Notes under the pieces: generated by a model | The model's input: only the letters and a program-made list of their open reading frames with translations | Databases searched by the model: none | Told to the model about the DNA's origin: nothing | From: Spirochaetales bacterium | Lineage (GTDB): Bacteria > Spirochaetota > Spirochaetia > Treponematales > UBA12059 | DNA length: 64,000 bases | NCBI GenBank assembly: GCA_016926955.1 | Contig: JAFGNN010000059.1 | Coordinates: 1-64,000, forward strand | Direction of reading: 5' to 3' | Made by a program: the position numbers and the translations under genes | In this document: one piece after another, positions 53,115 through 61,080 of the stretch | How positions within the stretch are numbered: position 1 is the first letter of the stretch | How the letters are laid out: the number at the start of each line of letters is the position of its first letter

Positions 53115-53798
53115 ATGACCAAGGTACTGTCGCTCGGCGGCTCCATCGTCGCCCCGGAAGGCCCCGACGGGATCTTCCTCAAGTCGCTCGTCGCGCTCTG
53201 CCGAGAATGGCTTTCCGCCGATGACGCGCGCAGGCTCGTCGTCGTGGTGGGCGGAGGCGGCCCGGCCCGCGCCTGGCAAGCGGCCTATCGCGGGGCCGTC
53301 GACGCCCCGGACTCCGACGCGCAGGACTGGATAGGCATCATGGCGACCAGGTTGAACGCCCAGCTCGTGAAGGCCGCCTTCGGCGAACTCGCGCCGCACG
53401 ACGTGGTGCAGGACCCGACCGCGCTCTCGATCTTCACGGGCAGGGTTCTGGTCGCGGCCGGCTGGAAGCCCGGCTTCTCCACGGACTTCGACGCCGTGGT
53501 GCTGGCCGAGGCGTTCGGCGCCGACACGGTCGTCAACCTTTCCAACATCGCCAAGGTCTATACGGCCGATCCTCGCGTCGACCCGTCCGCCAAACCCGTC
53601 GACGCGATCTCCTGGAAGGATTTCCGCGCGATGGTCGGCGACGAGTGGACGCCCGGCAAGAACGTGCCCTTCGATCCTGTAGCCTCGAAACGGGCGGAGA
53701 GCCTCGGGCTCAAGGTCGTGTGCGCCGCCGGTCGCGAACTCGGCAACTTGCGCGCGATCCTCGACGGGAAGCCTTTTGTCGGCACCGCTATAGGCTGA
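53115..53798 (+). CDS. pyrH: UMP kinase, archaeal-like type
   Basis: 227 residues of the amino-acid kinase fold: VLSLGGSIVAPEG at the N-terminus, VVVVGGGGPARAWQ, STDFDAVVLAEAFGADTVVNLSNIAKVYTADPR and PFDPVASKRAESLGLKV. The short N-terminus and the ending resemble archaeal UMP kinase rather than the 240-residue hexameric bacterial PyrH. Phosphorylates UMP to UDP. A TATACT (53103-53108) ends 6 nt before the ATG and there is no ribosome-binding site, so the mRNA is probably leaderless. Confidence 0.88.
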   Translation: MTKVLSLGGSIVAPEGPDGIFLKSLVALCREWLSADDARRLVVVVGGGGPARAWQAAYRGAVDAPDSDAQDWIGIMATRLNAQLVKAAFGELAPHDVVQDPTALSIFTGRVLVAAGWKPGFSTDFDAVVLAEAFGADTVVNLSNIAKVYTADPRVDPSAKPVDAISWKDFRAMVGDEWTPGKNVPFDPVASKRAESLGLKVVCAAGRELGNLRAILDGKPFVGTAIG

Positions 53799-53829
53799 AT
53801 CGGGCCTGGCGCCGATCGGCCACCGCGGC

Positions 53830-54774
53830 TCAGTCGGCGCCGGCCTCCAGGCTTGCCAGCAGGGAACGCCACTTGGCCGCCTCGACCGCCTTGCCGAGCT
53901 CGTCGGCGAGCGAGGCCAGCGCCTTCAGGGCCCGTCGCGTGCCATCCCGGTTTTCCGCCGCCAGCCAGACGTCGAAGGCGCGGCGGAAGCGGTCGTACGC
54001 TTCATCCTTTCGCCCGAGCTCCTTCAGGATGGTGCCCGACGCCTCGAGATCCGCGGCGATCCCGGATGAATGCTCTGCCCGCTTGTCGGCCTCGAGCGCC
54101 TTTTCGGCCCAGGCCAGCGCATCCTCGAGCAAGCCTTCCGAACGAGAAAGTCCCGCGAGCGCGTACCAGTTGGCCGCAAGCTCGGTCCAGCGAAGCAGCC
54201 TCTGGTTGATGGACTGGGCGGCCATGAAGTCCGCCCGGGCATCGCTCCCCTGCCCCAGCGCGCGCAGGACCACGGCCCGGTCGTGGAGGACGATGGCGCG
54301 AACGGCATCGTCGCGGGCGGACAGGGGCACGGCTTCCTGGAACAGGGCCAGGGCAGCCTCCGCCTCGCCCGACAGCCACCGGACCTCGCCCAGGTTCGCG
54401 AGCGCGAGAGCCCGCTGGGCGTCGGAACCCGCGATGCGCCCGTACTCGAACGCGTCGCGCAGTTCGAGCTCCGCGCGCTCGAGCATGCCGGCGGCGATGT
54501 AGATGCGACCTATCGAGTTGAGGCTCGCCGCGATGCCCTCGACATTGTCCACCGAACGGTTCTCGCGCAGCGCCTGCTCGTGGAACGAAAGCGCGTCCTC
54601 GAGCCGCCCGCTGGCCAGGAAAGAATTGCCGAGCTCGGTGAACTCCGCGGCGCGATTCTTCGCCTCGACCACGATGGTGTTCGTCTTGGGCGCGCTCGAG
54701 CAGGAAGCCAGGGCGAGGACGAGAAGCGGAGCGAGGCGCGCGCCGGCTCGGCGCGATCCGGGTTTCCCGATCAT
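53830..54774 (-). CDS. TPR lipoprotein of the Mla-type operon
   Basis: 314 residues. Lipoprotein signal (LAPLLVLALASCSS, Cys at about 25). Then TPR-like repeats: AEFTELGNSFLASGRLEDALSFHEQALR, IAASLNSIGRIYIAAGMLERAELELRDA, ALALANLGEVRWLSGEAEAALALFQEA and more. Last gene of the operon, ATGA overlap with mlaD. It may tether or organise the transport complex from the outer leaflet side; inference from position. Confidence 0.82.
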   Translation of the reverse strand: MIGKPGSRRAGARLAPLLVLALASCSSAPKTNTIVVEAKNRAAEFTELGNSFLASGRLEDALSFHEQALRENRSVDNVEGIAASLNSIGRIYIAAGMLERAELELRDAFEYGRIAGSDAQRALALANLGEVRWLSGEAEAALALFQEAVPLSARDDAVRAIVLHDRAVVLRALGQGSDARADFMAAQSINQRLLRWTELAANWYALAGLSRSEGLLEDALAWAEKALEADKRAEHSSGIAADLEASGTILKELGRKDEAYDRFRRAFDVWLAAENRDGTRRALKALASLADELGKAVEAAKWRSLLASLEAGAD

Positions 54775-55847
54775 TCGAAGGCTCCTTCGCGCATGCTCGA
54801 GTAGAGCGAATCCTGCTCCTCGCGCTCGGTGATGCCGCCCTTGAGCAGCGGGTTGTTCTTGAGGCCCTCGAGCACGTCCTGCGCCGAGACGAGCGCCGTC
54901 TTCCCTTCCTCGAGCACGACCGCCAGTTTCGGCATCTCTGCCGACAGCGAGGCCGATATCTCCCGTAGCGAGCGCACCGAGCGCTCCGCCTCCAGCAGCA
55001 TGGTCATGACGCGGTTGTAGAGCGCGTCCTTGTCGTCGAGGAAGGTCGCAATGGAACCCTTCGGATCGAGCAGCGTCGTCACGAGGCCGGTCGGATCCGC
55101 GAACGACGCGGACATGGTTTCCAGATTGCCCGCGATTACGTTGGCCGAGTCGAGCAGGGTGACTGCAGAATCCCGGGCCGCGACCACCAACGAATTTATC
55201 TCGTCGAGGGTGGTCGGCAGGCGCGCGACCGCGGCCGAAGCGTCCGTGATGATGTCGCCGAGCGGACCCTCGCTCTGCCCCGCCAAGGCGCGGTTCAGTT
55301 CGGTAAGCGTCCGGTTGAGCGTGGTCACGGTCTTCGAGGTCGACTCGAGCAGGGGGTTCACGTTGGAGAGGAGCCGCGTGATCGTGTCGTCCTTGGGCGG
55401 AATGTCCACCAGCTCCAGCTCGATGAGATCCTGGCCTTCGGCCGAATCGGCGGTCGGCACGTAGGACTCCTCGGGCAACGGCTCGAGGCTCCGGCCGGCG
55501 TGCAGGAGCAGCTGGCTGCCGAGCCCGATCGGCGAGGTCACCAGCTCGAGGAGCGAGTGCGTCCGCATGAGGTGGTAGTAGGAGTCTTGGATCGAGAACT
55601 CGGCGTCCACCGACCCGGCCTCGTTCAGCGAGACCCTCCGTATGGTGCCGACCTGGAAACCCTTGTGGAAGATGGCGGTGCCCGGTTGCACGGAGCCCGC
55701 GGTCGGGAACTGGGCGAAGTAGGTGTAGTTCTTCGCGAACCAGCGCTGGTTCGCGCCCATGAGTATGATGACGCCCACCAGCAGGACAAAGGCCAGCAGG
55801 GTGAAGACCCCGACGATCCGGTCGGCGTGCCGCATCCTGAATTTCAT
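54771..55847 (-). CDS. mlaD: MlaD/MCE-domain lipid-transport protein
   Basis: 358 residues. N-terminal membrane anchor (DRIVGVFTLLAFVLLVGVIILMGANQRW), then an MCE domain: YFAQFPTAGSVQPGTAIFHKGFQVGTIRRVSLNE and SLLELVTSPIGLGSQLLLHAG. The rest is a long helical region (about 150-350) typical of MCE proteins that form a tunnel or needle. Binds and passes phospholipid in the periplasm. ATGA overlap with mlaF. Confidence 0.93.
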   Translation of the reverse strand: MKFRMRHADRIVGVFTLLAFVLLVGVIILMGANQRWFAKNYTYFAQFPTAGSVQPGTAIFHKGFQVGTIRRVSLNEAGSVDAEFSIQDSYYHLMRTHSLLELVTSPIGLGSQLLLHAGRSLEPLPEESYVPTADSAEGQDLIELELVDIPPKDDTITRLLSNVNPLLESTSKTVTTLNRTLTELNRALAGQSEGPLGDIITDASAAVARLPTTLDEINSLVVAARDSAVTLLDSANVIAGNLETMSASFADPTGLVTTLLDPKGSIATFLDDKDALYNRVMTMLLEAERSVRSLREISASLSAEMPKLAVVLEEGKTALVSAQDVLEGLKNNPLLKGGITEREEQDSLYSSMREGAFE

Positions 55848-56647
55848 CGTCTCTCCTCGATTTCGTCGAGCCGGTCACGCTCGGCGTAACGCTTGAGGCG
55901 GGCGACCACCGATCGCGCCGCGGGCTCGAGACCTTCCGCCGCCAGCGCGACTTTCATCGGCACGTCGTAGGTCACGCGCCCGTTCGCCACGACCACCAGC
56001 CTCAGCGCGAAGCGTCGCACGAACCCCGAGTTGTTGGTAACCGCCACGATCGTCGTGCCCTTGCGCACGAGCTTGTCGACGACGGCGTAAAGCCGGTCGC
56101 GCGCGTCCTCGTCCAAGTGCCCCGTCGGGTCATCCAGGAATACGAGCTCCGGCTCGAGCACGATGGCCCGCGCGATCGAGACGATCTTGCGCTCGCCCAT
56201 CGACAGCGTGGCTGGCCGGACTCCGAGGGAATCGGTGAAGCCGAGGCTCGAGAGCAGCGCGCGCGATCGTTCGGCGATTTCCGGTTCGGAAAGTTCCGGC
56301 CGATGGATGCGCAACGGAAGAGCCAGGTTGTTGAGCACGGTCTGGTTCTCCCAGAGCGCGCCGTCCTGGAAGCCGAAACCGGCCCGCTTCCGGAAGTCCA
56401 GCTCCTCCCGCTGCCCGAGCGTCGCGATGTCCCTGCCGTCGAAAAAGGCATGCCCCGATCCCGCGGGTTCGAGGCCGGCCGCCACCTTGAGCAGGGTGCT
56501 CTTGCCCGAGCCGGAAGGTCCCATGACAGCCACCCGGTCGCCGCGCTCGACCGTCATCGAGACGTCCTCGAGGATCTCGGAGCCGCCGCTGGAGGCGCTG
56601 ATGCCGCGGAGCTCCAGCAAAAGGGCGGATGCATTTTCAGCGCTCAT
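55844..56647 (-). CDS. mlaF: MlaF-type lipid-transport ATPase
   Basis: 267 residues. ABC ATPase: Walker A GPSGSGKST, Q-loop FGFQDGALWENQTV, signature LSMGERKIVSIARAI (variant of LSGGQ), Walker B ELVFLDDPTGHLD (the usual Glu after LLDD is replaced by Asp in LDDP, as is normal for MlaF). Powers lipid transfer through MlaE. ATGA overlaps on both sides. Confidence 0.92.
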   Translation of the reverse strand: MSAENASALLLELRGISASSGGSEILEDVSMTVERGDRVAVMGPSGSGKSTLLKVAAGLEPAGSGHAFFDGRDIATLGQREELDFRKRAGFGFQDGALWENQTVLNNLALPLRIHRPELSEPEIAERSRALLSSLGFTDSLGVRPATLSMGERKIVSIARAIVLEPELVFLDDPTGHLDEDARDRLYAVVDKLVRKGTTIVAVTNNSGFVRRFALRLVVVANGRVTYDVPMKVALAAEGLEPAARSVVARLKRYAERDRLDEIEERR

Positions 56648-57420
56648 GCGTACTGCGCCAGGGTAATGAGGACATCCGCGAAGATGCAGAGTACGAAGCT
56701 CTGCCCGACGGCCTTGATGCCCGCCACGGGGATCTCGGTGCTGGCTCGTCCGATGGCGAAGCCCTGGTAGCTCGCGACCGTGGAGATGATCACGCCGAAC
56801 ACCAGACTCTTGGCCATGCCGGAGAGGATGTCGCCCGGGGCGAGCGCCGCGAGCAGCGACTGGAAGTACTCGGCGAAGGCGATGGGCTTGATCAGCTGCA
56901 CCACCAGGAAGGATCCGAGCAGGCCGAAAAGGTTGAAGTAGATCGAAAGGAGGGCCAGCGAGGCGACCATGCCGATCACCCGGGGCACCACGAGAAAGGA
57001 GACGGGGTCGACGCCGACGGAGATGTAGGCCTCGATCTCGTGGCCTACGACCATTCCCGCCAGCTCGGTCGCGATGGCGGTTCCCGAGCGGGCTATCACG
57101 ATGAAGGCAGTGAGCAGGGGACCGAGCTCCTTGGTGATGACGATGACCATGATGTCGTACATGAGCCGCGACTGCCCGAACTGCGGCAGGAGCGAGGACC
57201 CGATGACGATGATGGCGGCGCCGATGGCCATGGCCATGACGGCGTTGACCAGCAGGGCCTCCACGCCCGTGAAGAGTATCTGGAAGACCAGCACTTTGTA
57301 GCCGACCTGCCGCCTGCGGAAGAACCGCAGGGAACGGTCGACGACCCGGCCGAAGAAGGCGAGCGCGTAGAGGAATCTCGAAGCCTTGTCGCGGACTGAA
57401 GCGCCGATGCTTTCGATCAT
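56644..57420 (-). CDS. mlaE: MlaE-type lipid-transport permease
   Basis: 258 residues with about five membrane segments. Family stretches: GYKVLVFQILFTGVEALLVNAVMAMAIGAAIIV, MYDIMVIVITKELGPLLTAFIVIARSGTAIATELA (the most conserved), VVPRVIGMVASLALLSIYF and a C-terminal KSLVFGVIISTVASYQGF. Core of the complex in the inner membrane. ATGA overlap with the upstream hypothetical gene. Confidence 0.93.
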   Translation of the reverse strand: MIESIGASVRDKASRFLYALAFFGRVVDRSLRFFRRRQVGYKVLVFQILFTGVEALLVNAVMAMAIGAAIIVIGSSLLPQFGQSRLMYDIMVIVITKELGPLLTAFIVIARSGTAIATELAGMVVGHEIEAYISVGVDPVSFLVVPRVIGMVASLALLSIYFNLFGLLGSFLVVQLIKPIAFAEYFQSLLAALAPGDILSGMAKSLVFGVIISTVASYQGFAIGRASTEIPVAGIKAVGQSFVLCIFADVLITLAQYA

Positions 57421-58049
57421 GTCGGGGGCTGCCTTGTTGCAGTATCGTGCGGAATCGGGCCGCGCGCAACGTCGGCCTCGCCTCCCTCGTTCCATCGGCG
57501 GAGGACGGCGTCGAGGCGCGTGAACATGATGCCGGCTCGCCGGGCATTCGCCGCCCGCCGGGGAACTTCGTATTCCTCCCCGGCCAACCAGCGCTTCCAG
57601 CGGCCCGGTACCAGCCCTCCGGGCGCCGCCGCGCGGTGCAGGGCGCGCTCGAAATCGTTGAAGGTGGCGAAGCGCGAAAGCTCCCCGGTCCCCGCTGCGG
57701 CGTCGCAGGCTTCGCGGACCAGTGCGTCGCGGGCGAAGCGCGCGAGGTCGAGCTCCGCCCGGCACCACAGCACGAGCGGGACCGCGTCCGAACGCGCGCG
57801 CTCGCGGAGCGCATCCGGCATGCGAGCCAGTTCCCCGTCCATGCGCGCGAGCGTCGCCGAGAGCGCTTCGACTGGGTCCCAGGCGAACCCCCCGAAGGCG
57901 AAGGGCTCGAGCAGGCGGCTTTCGAGAACGGTCCGGGACGAAGCGCCGTCGACGGAGCCTCGCTCCCGCGCGTCGGGCGGGATTTCCAGGTGGATGTCGC
58001 CGGAAGCTCCAAGTCGCAGCGCAAAGCCCGGCGTCCGGGCGGATTTCAT
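57417..58049 (-). CDS. Unknown soluble protein inside the Mla-type operon
   Basis: 210 residues, helical, no signal or membrane segment. Arg- and Ala-rich; stretches such as EALSATLARMDGELARMPDALRERARSDAV and ELSRFATFNDFERALHRAAAPGGLVPGRWKRWLAGEEYEVP. I do not recognise it. ATGA overlaps with both neighbours show that it is translated as part of the operon, so a role in lipid transport or its control is likely. Confidence 0.65.
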   Translation of the reverse strand: MKSARTPGFALRLGASGDIHLEIPPDARERGSVDGASSRTVLESRLLEPFAFGGFAWDPVEALSATLARMDGELARMPDALRERARSDAVPLVLWCRAELDLARFARDALVREACDAAAGTGELSRFATFNDFERALHRAAAPGGLVPGRWKRWLAGEEYEVPRRAANARRAGIMFTRLDAVLRRWNEGGEADVARGPIPHDTATRQPPT

Positions 58050-60169
58050 CGGCCCCGTCCCCCGTCCGTCCCGGCAGGGCCGGAGGGGAGGACGAGCGCT
58101 TCCTCCTCGTCGACCGTATCGGAAAGGATGCGCGTGAGCACTTCGCGGGTTATCGCGTAGAGCGGGGGAAGTCCTTCGATCGGCCCCATGCGCGCCGCCA
58201 GCGTTGAGGCGCGGTCAAGGGGCGCGTCCGACACGTAGTAGTAGAACCGTTGCGCCACATCCTGCCTGAGGACGCCGAGCTGGGCGCCCTCGGTCAGCGC
58301 CCGGAGATACCAGATGCCCTCCATCTCCAAGCCTACGCATTCCCAAAGGCGGCGGTAGAAGTTCAGCATCATGCGGTTCTGCAGCAGCGTACCCGCCACC
58401 GTGAGCAGCGGGCCCGTCACGACCCGACGCCCCGGAAGCGCCTTCCGGAGCGCCGCGGCGGAGTTCGAAGGGTCCCACGCTACGGGCATGAAAGCGTCGC
58501 CCCGCTGCTCGACGAAGGCGGTCGGCAAAACGACGTCGCCCCGACCCGCGGCGAGACCGCCGGCCTTGCCGAGCACGTTGACGCTGCGTACATTGCGACC
58601 GAAAAGCATGAGGAGGTTCTTCATGATCTCCTCGGCTTGCTCGCCGAAGGCGTAATCGACGTTGACGACGACTCGACGGATCTTTCCCTCCGCCCCGCGA
58701 CGGATCAGCGGGTCGATCGCGGCGCCCCTCAGCCTCTCCAGATCGATGATCTGCGCCTGGATGCCCGTGGTAACCGATTCGCTCGCGCGCTCGATGCCGT
58801 AGCGGGCCTCGAAGCTCGCGAGGTCCGCGAGCGCGTCCGGCCCGGTTTCGAACCAGCGCCGCGCCAGGTGGTATATCTCGTCATCGGACGAGTCCCAGCC
58901 ACCGATCCTCAATCCCGCTCCGTCGGCCCAGGCCAGGATCTCGTCGCGGCGTTCGCGGAAATAGGGATTGAGGCAGTTCGAGACGGAATGGGTGTTGGAA
59001 CTGACGATGTGGACTTCCCAGTCCTCCGGGAAGTCGGCGGGCGGAACGCCGAGCAGCTTGGCCGCGGCGGCGCCGATCCGGGCGGTCCACAACTCCGAAA
59101 GCCTCCCGTTGTAGTTGTTGACCTGCTTCCGCACGTCCACCGAATAGACTTGCCGGTGGAAAGCGAGCTCCCGGATACGGTCCACCGTATCCACCGGCCA
59201 GATGGATACGAGCTTCCGCCGCTCGTCGCCGTCGAAAGGCAGGCGGGCCAGAAAGGCCTCGTCGTCCCCGCCCGCCGCGCCTTTGCTCCCGGCGTGGTTC
59301 GCGAGCGCCAGGATCAGGTCGGGATGGTTGAGGCGGTACCGGATTTTCCTGGTCTCGACCGCGTAGAGGCAGAGGCAGGTGACGAAATCGAGCAGGTCGG
59401 ACAAACCGGTGCGAACCAGGGCCATGTCCTTGCCGCCGAGCATCTCATAGACGAAGCGGCGGCGCGCCTCGGTCGGAACAGCCGGAAAGAGCAGCTCCGG
59501 GCTCGCGTAGACGACGGGCAGATTGTCCGTCAGCAGGAACAGGAAGGTTCTCGAGACGTTCTCCGGCAGGCGGCGCGCCGCGTAGAGCAGGGCGTCCCAG
59601 TCTATGAGCGATTCGTCGCCGGCGTGCGCGTGGATGGCCGGTTCGAGCTTCTTGTAAAGCTCCATGAAACGGCGGATCTCGATATGTCCGAGCCCCGCCG
59701 CCCGCTGGATCTCGGCGAGGAAATGGTCGAAGGCGTCGAAGATGCCCTGCCCGTCCCTCAGTTTCGCGCCGAGGGACTGGGCGAAAGCGCGGGATCCCGA
59801 TACGAGCGCGAGGAAGCGCTCCCCTCCGAGGGCCAGGCAGGCGGAAGGCTCGAGCGCCCGGGCGGTCCACTTTCTCGGCAGGTCGAAAATCGATGAGCGC
59901 TCGCCGAACAGCGAGCCCGGCTCGATGACGTTTACGCGGAAAGGCGGCGAACGGCCGGTGTCGAGCGACTCCATCGAGCCCTCGAGCAGCACGTAGGCTT
60001 CGTTCCCGTCCTTCCCGAGGCGGAAAAGATCCTGCCCGGCCTCGAGCCTCACCAGCGGGGCTTCGGCCGCCAAGGCCTTCCGCTCCGGGCTCGGCAGGAA
60101 GCGGAAGGGGACCGCCTCGCCGAGGCGGCGCTCCGCGAGCGCCCGAAGCTCATCATCCGTCAAGTTCAT
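58046..60169 (-). CDS. cNMP-binding protein with nucleoside-phosphorylase-like C-terminal domain
   Basis: 707 residues from ATG 60169 behind GGAGGGGCGAA. Residues about 15-130: cyclic-nucleotide-binding domain (FLPSPERKALAAEAPLVRLEAGQDLFRLG, AYVLLEGSMESL, IEPGSLFGERSSIFDLPRKWTARALEPSACLAL). Residues 150-470: helical, with NNYNGRLSELWTARIG and IVSSNTHSVSNCLNPYFRE. Residues about 500-690: VVVNVDYAFGEQAEEIMKNLLMLFGRNVRSVNVLGKAGGLAAGRGDVVLPTAF and GLEMEGIWYL, resembling AMP nucleosidase or purine phosphorylase. First gene of the Mla-type operon. Phosphorylase activity is inferred from the fold, not proven. Confidence 0.78.
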   Translation of the reverse strand: MNLTDDELRALAERRLGEAVPFRFLPSPERKALAAEAPLVRLEAGQDLFRLGKDGNEAYVLLEGSMESLDTGRSPPFRVNVIEPGSLFGERSSIFDLPRKWTARALEPSACLALGGERFLALVSGSRAFAQSLGAKLRDGQGIFDAFDHFLAEIQRAAGLGHIEIRRFMELYKKLEPAIHAHAGDESLIDWDALLYAARRLPENVSRTFLFLLTDNLPVVYASPELLFPAVPTEARRRFVYEMLGGKDMALVRTGLSDLLDFVTCLCLYAVETRKIRYRLNHPDLILALANHAGSKGAAGGDDEAFLARLPFDGDERRKLVSIWPVDTVDRIRELAFHRQVYSVDVRKQVNNYNGRLSELWTARIGAAAAKLLGVPPADFPEDWEVHIVSSNTHSVSNCLNPYFRERRDEILAWADGAGLRIGGWDSSDDEIYHLARRWFETGPDALADLASFEARYGIERASESVTTGIQAQIIDLERLRGAAIDPLIRRGAEGKIRRVVVNVDYAFGEQAEEIMKNLLMLFGRNVRSVNVLGKAGGLAAGRGDVVLPTAFVEQRGDAFMPVAWDPSNSAAALRKALPGRRVVTGPLLTVAGTLLQNRMMLNFYRRLWECVGLEMEGIWYLRALTEGAQLGVLRQDVAQRFYYYVSDAPLDRASTLAARMGPIEGLPPLYAITREVLTRILSDTVDEEEALVLPSGPAGTDGGRGR

Positions 60170-60261
60170 TTCGCCCCTCCGTCGTCGATCCAAGACTCCC
60201 GAAAAATCCGGCGGGGCCTCAGACGGGCCGTGAAATCCGTGTCCATGCCCCCATCGTGTTG

Positions 60262-60267
60262 TATAGT
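60262..60267 (+). promoter_or_regulatory. Candidate -10 box upstream of the LiaF-like gene
   Basis: TATAGT at 60262-60267, with a minus-strand TACACT around 60260-60272 on the other strand, in the divergent gap between the Mla-type operon and the LiaF-like gene. The -35 regions are weak on both strands. Confidence 0.35.
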
Positions 60268-60361
60268 GTAGCCTCGGCGGGCGAAATGCGCGCAAGGATC
60301 CGGGAAGGCAAAACGCACCCCTGAACCCGCGATGAAGAGACGCCCGCGCGGAGGTTGGGAC

Positions 60362-60982
60362 ATGGCAAGAACACCGGCCGATCGGGGCGCGGGGTCATCG
60401 GAGGCGAGGCTCGAAAGCCTGCGCGACAGGGTCATGGAGACGCTGACCGGCGCCTTCTCCACGAACGGGCTGGACATGGACGAATACGAACGCCGGGCCG
60501 GACTCGCGCAGGCCGCGGAAAGCGACGCAGAGCTCGAAGCGCTCGTGCTCGATCTGCCCGCGGATGCTCCGTCCGGCAGGGCGCCCGCCACCCGCGCCGC
60601 CGCGGCCCCCGGCTACCTTCGCGCGTCGGCGCCGCTCGAATCGGGCTCGCGCTCGGTCGCCTGCGTCATGAGCGACCGGCGCATGACCGGCGACTGGCTG
60701 CATTCCGACAAGGTGGACACCTTCACCCTGATGGGATCGACCGTCCTGGACCTCCGCGAGGTCGAGTTGCCGCCCGGTCCCGTTCGCATCGACGCCTTCG
60801 TGCTCATGGGAGAGGCCCAGATCATCGTCCCTCCCGACCTGCCCGTGCGCATGGACGCTTTCGCCTTCATGGGCGAGGCCGCGGCGCGCCGGGGTGTCTC
60901 GCAGAGCGTCAGGAACGCCCGCACCTGGGTCGAGGTCGGAGGCTTTGTCCTGATGGGTTCGATAGAGGTTAAGGCCAAATAA
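60362..60982 (+). CDS. LiaF-like cell-envelope stress protein
   Basis: 206 residues from ATG 60362, with GGAGG 7 nt upstream. N-terminal DUF1707-like helical part (ETLTGAFSTNGLDMDEYERRAGLAQAAESDAELEALVLDLP), then the LiaF-type C-terminal repeat of beta strands: VDTFTLMGSTVLDLREVELPPGPVRIDAFVLMGEAQIIVPPDLPVRMDAFAFMGEA. These proteins sense or damp envelope stress in Gram-positives; in spirochaetes the partner is unknown. No membrane segment. Confidence 0.83.
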   Translation: MARTPADRGAGSSEARLESLRDRVMETLTGAFSTNGLDMDEYERRAGLAQAAESDAELEALVLDLPADAPSGRAPATRAAAAPGYLRASAPLESGSRSVACVMSDRRMTGDWLHSDKVDTFTLMGSTVLDLREVELPPGPVRIDAFVLMGEAQIIVPPDLPVRMDAFAFMGEAAARRGVSQSVRNARTWVEVGGFVLMGSIEVKAK

Positions 60983-61030
60983 GGCGCGCCGCCGACGGGC
61001 GCGAAGCTCGGGCGCAGCCCCTCTGACGAT

Positions 61031-61079
61031 CGACGAGCGCAAACTCGTCGCCGTCAACGGAGGCGCAGCGCCCGTTGAC
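61031..61079. repeat. Two tandem hairpins of the dispersed family
   Basis: CGACGAG (61031-61037) with CTCGTCG (61044-61050), loop CGCAAA, then GTCAACGG (61053-61060) with CCGTTGAC (61072-61079). The order and the GATCGACGA...CGCAAA core match the last two hairpins of the parB-eno array (7347-7401). Lies between convergent genes. Confidence 0.7.
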
Positions 61080-61080
61080 G

